Shown piece after piece: positions 58,276 to 64,000 of a stretch of 64,000 nucleotides of DNA (positions are counted from its first letter, which is position 1; each line of letters begins with the position of its first letter). A program made the position numbers and the translations under genes. The stretch spans positions 7,255-71,254 of the forward strand of contig CALESB010000019.1 of NCBI GenBank assembly GCA_937906995.1. Direction: 5' to 3'. A model generated the notes under the pieces. That model searched no databases and was not told the origin of the DNA. It saw only the letters and a list, made by a program, of their open reading frames with translations. This DNA comes from an uncultured Sutterella sp. GTDB taxonomy: Bacteria > Pseudomonadota > Gammaproteobacteria > Burkholderiales > Burkholderiaceae_F.

Positions 58276-59685
58276 ATGTGGGACTTATTGTTAAAGGGTG
58301 CTCGAGTTGTTGACCCGCTCAACAACATCGATGGAATTCGCGACGTTGCTATTGAAAATGGTGTGATTGCTGAAGTCGGTGTTGATTTGCCTGGCGGTAA
58401 GGCTCGTGTTGTGGAAGACTACACGGGTTATGTATTACAACCGGGTATCATCGACAGTCACGTTCACTTGGGGGAAATGTGGGGTTCTGTATACGGCTAT
58501 AAGATGTTGGCAATGGCCGGTGTCACGACGTGCTTGGATATGGCAGGTCCTTTGGACAATGTTTTGAAGAACATTCCGCAACACGGCAGTGGCATCAATA
58601 TGGCAATTTTGCAATATGCCTCTCCTCCCTTTACCTTCAAGACCAATGAACCAAGCAAAGCAGAAATGGATGCTTTGATTTCAGAATCGATGAAGACGGG
58701 TGCTTTGGGTGTCAAGCTCTTAGGTGGTCACTATCCACTTAAGCCCCAAGTCTCTTCTCTTTTAATTAAGACGGCTCTTGAGCACGGTGCTTACATTGCT
58801 TGGCATGCCGGTACGAGTGAACATGGTTCGAACATTGAAGGGATGCGTGAAGCCGTTGAAATGAGTAAGGGTAACTTCTTGCACTTGGCTCATATCAATG
58901 CCTATTGTCGTGGTGCTATTCGTTCTGAATTGGACGAAACGCGCGAAGCCATCGATTTGTTGTTAGCAAATGACCACATCCACTGCGAAAGCTACATTTC
59001 TCCGCGTAATGGTACGCGCTTGACGTGCTTTGAAAATGGCGAAGTTCAATCTAAGGTGACGGGTAACTGCTTGAAGCGTTTTGGCTTCACGCCGGATAAG
59101 GAAGGTATCGAAGGCGCCTTTAAGGCCAAGCGTGTTTGGGCTGTCTATGATGCCGGTGGTTACTCTGATCTTGTTACGGGTGAAGAAGGTCTTGCTCTTT
59201 GGAAGAGCTGCAATACGGACGTTGGCGGTTCTTTCAATGTCAATCCGCCGTTGCCCCGTATTATGTTGTCTCAAGCTAAGCGTGCTGATGGTAGCTTCGT
59301 TGTTGATGCTATCTCCACTGACGGTGGTTGCATCCCACGCAACGTTATTTTGGAACAAGGCTTATCTTTGGTTCGTTTAGACGTTTTGACCTTGCCGGAA
59401 TTTGTCGCTAAGACCAGTTTGAACCCCGCTCGTATGTTGCGCTTAGATAATAAGGGTCACTTGAGCGTTGGCGCTGATGCTGATATCACTATTTTTGATA
59501 TGAATGCACAAAAGGCCGTTGCTAGCTTTGTGAAGGGTAAGACTGTTCTTAAGGGCGGTCAAGTTCAAGGCTGTGGTGGTACGGTCATTTGTACGGAACA
59601 AGGTGCAGATCATGTTCGTTCCATGGGTATTGATGCCTTAGTGGTTGATCCTGGTAAGCCTGTAGCTGAACGCATTAAGTTCTAA
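58276..59685 (+). CDS. Metal-dependent amidohydrolase 2, paralogue of 52131
   Basis: 469 residues from ATG 58276 (AAGGAG upstream). MWDLLLKGARVVDPLNNIDG, GIIDSHVHLGEMWGS (HxH), LGVKLLGGHYPL (Lys), AWHAGTSEHG and LAHINAYCRG (His) and ISTDGGCIPRN (Asp) repeat every catalytic feature of amidohydrolase 1. Codon use is more strongly biased, so this copy is likely the more highly expressed one. It is divergent from fhs. Substrate unknown; a cyclic amide, as for dihydropyrimidinase or allantoinase relatives, is plausible. Confidence 0.86.
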   Translation: MWDLLLKGARVVDPLNNIDGIRDVAIENGVIAEVGVDLPGGKARVVEDYTGYVLQPGIIDSHVHLGEMWGSVYGYKMLAMAGVTTCLDMAGPLDNVLKNIPQHGSGINMAILQYASPPFTFKTNEPSKAEMDALISESMKTGALGVKLLGGHYPLKPQVSSLLIKTALEHGAYIAWHAGTSEHGSNIEGMREAVEMSKGNFLHLAHINAYCRGAIRSELDETREAIDLLLANDHIHCESYISPRNGTRLTCFENGEVQSKVTGNCLKRFGFTPDKEGIEGAFKAKRVWAVYDAGGYSDLVTGEEGLALWKSCNTDVGGSFNVNPPLPRIMLSQAKRADGSFVVDAISTDGGCIPRNVILEQGLSLVRLDVLTLPEFVAKTSLNPARMLRLDNKGHLSVGADADITIFDMNAQKAVASFVKGKTVLKGGQVQGCGGTVICTEQGADHVRSMGIDALVVDPGKPVAERIKF

Positions 59686-59750
59686 TGCATTGATTCATAA
59701 AGAGAAAGCGAAAAAGCGGAAAAAATATTAAAAAATTTTTGCAAAAACAC

Positions 59751-59777
59751 TTGCAAAGCGAAAAAAAATCCTATAAA
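59751..59777 (+). promoter_or_regulatory. Promoter of the tRNA pair
   Basis: TTGCAA (59751-59756), 15-base A-rich spacer, TATAAA (59772-59777). Short spacing but close to consensus. Confidence 0.55.
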
Positions 59778-59793
59778 CTTCGTTTTCTCTTTT

Positions 59794-59869
59794 GGGGGTA
59801 TAGCTCAGTTGGTAGAGCACTTGCATGGCATGCAAGGGGTCAGCGGTTCGAATCCGCTTACCTCCACCA
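59794..59869 (+). tRNA. tRNA-Ala (GGC)
   Basis: 76 bases including CCA. Acceptor GGGGGTA/TACCTCC (one G-T), D stem GCTC/GAGC, anticodon loop ATGGCAT gives GGC, T arm with GGTTCGAATCC. Followed after 16 bases by tRNA-Glu, a pairing usual in Burkholderiales. Confidence 0.97.
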
Positions 59870-59885
59870 AAAGAAAATGTTTTAG

Positions 59886-59961
59886 GTCCCCATCGTCTAG
59901 AGGCCTAGGACACGACCCTTTCACGGTCGGTACCGGGGTTCGAATCCCCGTGGGGACGCCA
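59886..59961 (+). tRNA. tRNA-Glu (TTC)
   Basis: 76 bases with CCA. Acceptor GTCCCCA/TGGGGAC, anticodon stem CGACC/GGTCG around CTTTCAC, anticodon TTC, T arm CCGGGGTTCGAATCCCCG. Confidence 0.97.
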
Positions 59962-59970
59962 TCACTTAGA

Positions 59971-59993
59971 AGCAACCTTTCGGTTGCTTTTTT
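59971..59993 (+). terminator. Terminator after tRNA-Glu
   Basis: AGCAACC-TTTC-GGTTGCT followed by a T run. Confidence 0.92.
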
Positions 59994-60048
59994 GTTTTCT
60001 ACTATATAATTTCGCATCTTCTTTTTTCTTCGATTCTGAAGGCACATT

Positions 60049-60615
60049 ATGAAAGCACTCAAAGAGCGAATCCTCAAAGACGGCAAATGCTTTGACGGCG
60101 GTATTCTCAAGGTTGATAACTTCATTAACCATCAAATGGACCCTATTTTGATGAAATCCATGGCAGTGGAGTTTGTTCGTCGATTTGCTGGTACGGAAAT
60201 CAATAAGATTTTGACGATTGAGGCCAGTGGTATCGCGCCGGCGATTATGGTGGGTTATTTGTTGGAGTTGCCCGTTGTGTTTGCGAAGAAAAAAGTCCCA
60301 AGCACGATGGAAAATATGTTGGCAACAAAGGTTTATTCCTTTACCAAGAATCGTACGTATGATGTTTGTGTCAGCAAGGATTACCTGAAAGAAGGCGATA
60401 AGGTGCTCTTTATCGATGACTTCTTAGCCAATGGTAACGCAGCCAAGGGCATCATTGACTTGGTTAACCAAGCTGGTGCAGAACTCGTTGGTATGGGCTT
60501 TTTGATTGAAAAGGGGTTTCAAGCCGGTGGCAATGAGTTGCGTGATTTAGGCGTCCATGTGGAATCGTTGGCAATTATCGATAGTCTCGATGATCGTAAA
60601 ATTACTTTGCGTTAA
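60049..60615 (+). CDS. xpt: Xanthine phosphoribosyltransferase
   Basis: 188 residues. [44 protein letters not shown] and the PRPP loop [16 protein letters not shown] (~120-135) mark the Xpt group. Converts xanthine and PRPP into XMP for guanine nucleotide salvage. Eleven bases before a purine/uracil permease, forming a salvage operon as in Firmicutes xpt-pbuX. No purine riboswitch is seen in the short leader. Confidence 0.94.
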   Translation: MKALKERILKDGKCFDGGILKVDNFINHQMDPILMKSMAVEFVRRFAGTEINKILTIEASGIAPAIMVGYLLELPVVFAKKKVPSTMENMLATKVYSFTKNRTYDVCVSKDYLKEGDKVLFIDDFLANGNAAKGIIDLVNQAGAELVGMGFLIEKGFQAGGNELRDLGVHVESLAIIDSLDDRKITLR

Positions 60616-60626
60616 GGAAAAGCAGC

Positions 60627-61997
60627 GTGGCTGAGTTAGATTTGCAAAAAGCGACCGAAGTCGCAAAACCTTCTTCTGAATTGATTTATGGTTTGGAAGA
60701 TCGTCCGCCATTAAAGGATACGATTTTTGCGGCCTTACAACATATGTTGGCTATTTTTGTCGCCATCGTGACGCCCCCTTTGATTATTGCCGGTGCAATG
60801 GGACTTGATTTGGAAACTACGAGTTATTTAGTTTCTATGTCTTTAATGGTCTCCGGTATTGCGACATTTATTCAATGCCGTACAGTGGGTCCTATCGGTT
60901 GTGGATTGCTTTGCATTCAAGGTACGAGCTTCTCTTTCATTGGTCCGATCATTTCTGCTGGTATGACGGGAGGTTTGGCAAGCGTTTTTGGTGCAACGAT
61001 TGCTGCTTCTACGGTGGAAATGTTTGTTAGCCGTATTTTGAAGTACACTCGTCGCATCATTACACCTTTAATCTCTGGCATTGTTGTCACTTTAATCGGT
61101 ATGAGCTTGATTAAGGTTGGCATCATCGCTTGTGGTGGTGGCTTTGCCGCTAAGGCCAACGGTACATTCGGTAGTTTCCAAAATCTTGGGATTGCAGCTC
61201 TTGTGCTGTGTTCCATTATTGCCTTTAATCGTAGCTCCAATCGCTACCTTCGCATGAGTTCTATTGTTTTGGGGTTGGCGATCGGTTACGCCGTTGCTTG
61301 GTATGTTGGTATGGTGGACTTTTCAGCTGTTAAAAGTTACGGTGGCTTTAATATCCCAGTCCCATTTAAGTATGGCATTTCTTTTGATTGGGGTGCCATT
61401 ATTGGCTTAGGTTTGGTTTATATGATTACCGCCATTGAAGCTTATGGTGACGTGACGGCTAACTCCATGATTTCTGGTCAACCCGTGCGTGGTGAAAAGT
61501 TCATGAAGCGTGCCCAAGGTGGTATTTTGGCCGATGGCTTTAATTCCATGATTGCTGGTATGTTGAATTCTTTCCCGAACTCTATTTTTGCTCAAAATAA
61601 CGGGATGATTCAGTTAACGGGTGTGGCCAGTCGCTATGTAGGTTACTTTATCGCAGGCTTCTTAGTCTTGTTGGGTTTATTCCCAGCCATTGGTTTAGTG
61701 TTTAGTTTGATGCCGGATCCTGTCTTAGGGGGCGCTACTTTATTGATGTTTGGTACGGTAGCTGCAGCTGGCCTTCGTATTATCGCTAGCCAACGAATTG
61801 ATCGTAAGTCCATCTTAGTGATTGCTTTGAGCTTCTCTTTAGGCTTAAGCGTTGAAATGGTTCCAGAAATCTTGACGCAATTTCCAGAAACTTTGCGTAG
61901 TATTTTCTCTTCAGGCATTACAACAGGTGGTTTAACGGCTATTATTGCCAATGCCTTGATCCATATTGAAGAATATGAAGATAATAAGGATGAGTAA
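60627..61997 (+). CDS. Xanthine/uracil permease (NCS2)
   Basis: 456 residues from GTG 60627 (AAGGA upstream), ~14 helices. Family motifs: FAALQHMLAIFVAIVTPPLI, QGTSFSFIGPIISAG (substrate-site region) and FNSMIAGMLNSFPNSIFAQNNG with the conserved Asn-Ser-x-Pro. Likely xanthine, by its link with xpt. Proton symport in the inner membrane. Confidence 0.93.
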   Translation: MAELDLQKATEVAKPSSELIYGLEDRPPLKDTIFAALQHMLAIFVAIVTPPLIIAGAMGLDLETTSYLVSMSLMVSGIATFIQCRTVGPIGCGLLCIQGTSFSFIGPIISAGMTGGLASVFGATIAASTVEMFVSRILKYTRRIITPLISGIVVTLIGMSLIKVGIIACGGGFAAKANGTFGSFQNLGIAALVLCSIIAFNRSSNRYLRMSSIVLGLAIGYAVAWYVGMVDFSAVKSYGGFNIPVPFKYGISFDWGAIIGLGLVYMITAIEAYGDVTANSMISGQPVRGEKFMKRAQGGILADGFNSMIAGMLNSFPNSIFAQNNGMIQLTGVASRYVGYFIAGFLVLLGLFPAIGLVFSLMPDPVLGGATLLMFGTVAAAGLRIIASQRIDRKSILVIALSFSLGLSVEMVPEILTQFPETLRSIFSSGITTGGLTAIIANALIHIEEYEDNKDE

Positions 61998-62021
61998 TAC
62001 TCGCTGACAGCTTTAAAAAAC

Positions 62022-62056
62022 GGCCAAGTTCGAGCATGCTCTAACTTGGCCTTTTA
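62022..62056 (+). terminator. Terminator after the permease
   Basis: GGCCAAGTT and AACTTGGCC arms with an inner GAGC/GCTC stem, then TTTTA. It ends just before the next gene's start. Confidence 0.88.
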
Positions 62057-62070
62057 TTTGTGTGAAAAAA

Positions 62071-63867
62071 ATGAAAAATCCCTTACGTTTTTGTATTTGG
62101 TTCTCTATATGTTTGGCGATTGCCTTGTTTGGTGTTTCGCTACGTTACCTAACTGTGGTTCAAAATCTCTCTCTTTGGCAATGGGGGCACTTTTTATCGT
62201 TGGCGAGTGGTCAATTTTTTGTTTTTGGCCTTCTTGTTGGTTTGTGTTTGATTTTTCCAGTGGCTTATTACTTTAAGAGTAAGACAACATTAGTTTGGTC
62301 GTGGTTATTGTCTTCTCTTATATTGACAGCGATGATGGCAGACACGTTTGTTTTCCAGCTTTATCGCTTTCATTTGAATTGGGCCATGGTTGACTTATTT
62401 ATCAATGGAGGTAGTGAAGTTATTCACTTCTCATTTGATATGTGGATCCAAATTCTGTTGCTTGTTGCTGGTATCTTAGTGGGATCCTCAGCTTTGGTGT
62501 GGGTAACCAATTTCTTATCAAATAAAACGTGTCGTGTATTGCCCTGGAGCTTAATGCTTATTTCAGCTTTTATTGTTGGCAATTTGTCTCATGCATATGC
62601 TGTTGCCTTACAAGTCACGCCGATTTCTACGCTCAGTGAATCCGTTCCAGGTGTTCGTCCGTTAACGATGACGTCCTTTATGGCCAAAATGGGTTGGACA
62701 AGTGAAAAGGTTGAGAAAGTGAAAGTCTCTGAAAATGGGGTTATGGCTTATCCATTAAAGCCCTTGAACTTTAAAGAAGCCAAGCCTCTCAACATTGTTT
62801 TCATTTTGTCGGATTGCCTCAGATCCGACATGCTCAACCCGACGAATATGCCGTATGCTTGGAAAATTAGTGAGGAGAATATTCGTTTTGAAAATCACTA
62901 TTCCAGTGGTAATGCAACTCGTGCTGGTATCTTTGGGCTTTTTTATGGTTTGCCTCCATCCTATTGGCATTCCGTTTTTGCCGCTCAAGTTCCTTCGGCA
63001 TTTGTGACCTCACTACAAAAGCAAGGTTATGAGATTGAGGCTTTTGCTTCTGCTCGATTAACGTCGCCCGAATTCAATAAGACAGTCTTTGCCTCTGTTC
63101 CGGATATTCGTTTGATGTCAGAGGGCAATACGTCATGGGAGCGTGACGTTGATAGTGTGAATGATTTTGAAGCTTGGGTAAGCCAAGTTAAAAAGCCATT
63201 TTTTAGCTTTATCTTTTTCGATAACATTCATGCCTATAGCACGGATCCATCAAGAAAGCCGACATTTACGCCAGCTTGGGAAACCGTTAACAATCTAAAG
63301 CTAAATAATGATTTGGACCCGATGGAGTACTTTAATCTTTATAAGAACGCTGTTGTGGACACAGATCGAAATATTGAGCGTGTGTGGAATATTTTAAAAG
63401 ATAAAGGGTTGTTGGAAAATACGATTGTGATTATCTCTTCTGACCATGGTGAAGAATTTAACGATAATCATCAAAACTATTGGGGACACAATGGTAACTT
63501 CACCGATGCTCAAATCAAGATCCCGTTAATCGTTCATTGGCCGGGTAAAGAAGGTCCTAAGGTCTATGAGCATCAAACAACAGCGTACGATATCACCGCG
63601 ACTCTTATGCCTGAGGTGCTTGGCTGTACCAATCCCATTGTGGACTATTCCGTAGGAAGTTCTCTTTGGGAGCCGAATGATCGTCAATGGTTTATTTCTG
63701 GTAGCTATCAAAGCTCTGCCATTGTCGAGGAAAATCGCATTGTTTTGATGAATGCCGCAGGCTTTTTAGACTTTAAAGATCGTCACTATCGAGAAAGTGA
63801 AAATAAAGCGCGCACACCCAATTTGTTGCAAGCGATTGAAGAGATGAGTCGCTATCGTCAAAAATAA
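62071..63867 (+). CDS. YejM/PbgA-like inner-membrane sulfatase-fold protein
   Basis: 598 residues from ATG 62071 (GTG 62062 in frame). Five N-terminal helices with VFQLYRFHLNWAMVDLFING (DUF3413), then a periplasmic sulfatase-like domain: FILSDCLRSDML (~243-254), SSDHGEEFNDN and GHNGNFTDAQIKIPLIVHWP. In E. coli YejM (PbgA/LapC) senses lipopolysaccharide and controls LpxC turnover. The position of the usual catalytic Thr is occupied by sequence FLYG/SSGNATRAG, in which Thr is present. No clear Shine-Dalgarno site. Confidence 0.85.
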   Translation: MKNPLRFCIWFSICLAIALFGVSLRYLTVVQNLSLWQWGHFLSLASGQFFVFGLLVGLCLIFPVAYYFKSKTTLVWSWLLSSLILTAMMADTFVFQLYRFHLNWAMVDLFINGGSEVIHFSFDMWIQILLLVAGILVGSSALVWVTNFLSNKTCRVLPWSLMLISAFIVGNLSHAYAVALQVTPISTLSESVPGVRPLTMTSFMAKMGWTSEKVEKVKVSENGVMAYPLKPLNFKEAKPLNIVFILSDCLRSDMLNPTNMPYAWKISEENIRFENHYSSGNATRAGIFGLFYGLPPSYWHSVFAAQVPSAFVTSLQKQGYEIEAFASARLTSPEFNKTVFASVPDIRLMSEGNTSWERDVDSVNDFEAWVSQVKKPFFSFIFFDNIHAYSTDPSRKPTFTPAWETVNNLKLNNDLDPMEYFNLYKNAVVDTDRNIERVWNILKDKGLLENTIVIISSDHGEEFNDNHQNYWGHNGNFTDAQIKIPLIVHWPGKEGPKVYEHQTTAYDITATLMPEVLGCTNPIVDYSVGSSLWEPNDRQWFISGSYQSSAIVEENRIVLMNAAGFLDFKDRHYRESENKARTPNLLQAIEEMSRYRQK

Positions 63868-63909
63868 GTTTTGCGTTAGTGCTTTCAAAATAACTATGAG
63901 GAGATGCAG

Positions 63910-64000
63910 ATGAATTCGCATTTTGTTCCTATTGAAGCCGACCGTGTTTATAGAAACAGCCGTAAAACCATCGATTTTAATCGATGGATACAATCTCTGG
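63910..64000 (+). CDS. Start of an unidentified gene, 3' end outside window
   Basis: ATG 63910 with GAGGAG upstream; 30 codons visible (MNSHFVPIEADRVYRNSRKT...). Only 42 bases after the YejM-like gene, so probably co-transcribed. Too short to name. Confidence 0.6.
   Translation, partial: MNSHFVPIEADRVYRNSRKTIDFNRWIQSL

Noticed and set aside
60001..60048. Purine riboswitch before xpt
   Set aside because: Only ~50 bases separate the tRNA terminator from the ATG and no purine aptamer core is visible.
1..64000. CRISPR array or insertion sequences
   Set aside because: No regularly spaced repeats and no transposase reading frames were seen on either strand.

Overview
The window is a bacterial chromosome segment in which the first ~35.3 kb is most of a temperate phage genome and the remaining ~28.7 kb is host core genome. 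The host looks like a betaproteobacterium of the order Burkholderiales. The order rimP-nusA-infB-rbfA-truB-typA, the tRNA-Ala(GGC)/tRNA-Glu(TTC) pair and an MsbA/YejM-type outer-membrane physiology fit this. The moderate-to-low GC content, the DcuC-type carrier and the purine/one-carbon genes suggest an anaerobic gut lineage such as Sutterellaceae. The family is inferred, not demonstrated.

Prophage (1 to ~35,276; the left end and the integrase lie outside the window). A leftward early operon (3666 down to 1) carries YqaJ exonuclease, RecT annealase, a small HTH protein and unknown genes. It is driven by a promoter near 4140-4172 that overlaps repressor-like palindromes. Its leader contains a long hairpin, a tRNA-Arg(TCT) and a terminator. 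Next come two membrane proteins (one DUF805-like), a small secreted protein and a CI-type repressor (5806-6522) facing a Cro-like gene. Rightward genes follow: a replication initiator, unknown genes, an antiterminator-Q-like protein, a late promoter with stacked terminators, RusA, HNH, P27-type terminase, an HK97-type head and a Mu-type contractile tail (sheath, tube, frameshifted chaperone, tape measure, gpN, gpP, gp45 to gp48 homologues). This combination resembles Shigella phage SfV: a lambdoid early region and HK97 head joined to a Mu-like tail. Lysis genes (holin, M15 endolysin, Rz with an embedded Rz1) close the phage, and a tRNA-Ser 3' fragment at ~35,255-35,276 looks like the right attachment site.

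The most unusual part is 28,803-33,211, between the tail fibre and lysis genes. It is a translationally coupled, AT-rich cassette. Its first gene encodes a tail-tip-like domain, an alternating Cys/Asp tract and a hedgehog-type Hint domain that begins at Gly-Cys-Phe. It is followed by three different radical SAM proteins with SPASM-like cysteine clusters and one unknown protein. I read it as a phage-borne peptide-modification system: the Cys/Asp tract is the likely radical SAM substrate and the Hint domain the likely self-cleaving release or ligation device. Immediately downstream is a possible type I toxin-antitoxin pair.

Host part. The rimP-nusA-infB-rbfA-truB-typA cluster has two terminator-like hairpins in its leader. 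Then come ychJ, scpB, rluB, a yrbL homologue, two tandem MsbA-family ABC exporters, a DcuC-type carrier with an amidohydrolase, an AEC carrier, an RluA-family pseudouridine synthase, fhs, a second paralogous amidohydrolase, tRNA-Ala and tRNA-Glu, xpt plus a xanthine/uracil permease, a YejM-like protein and the start of one more gene.
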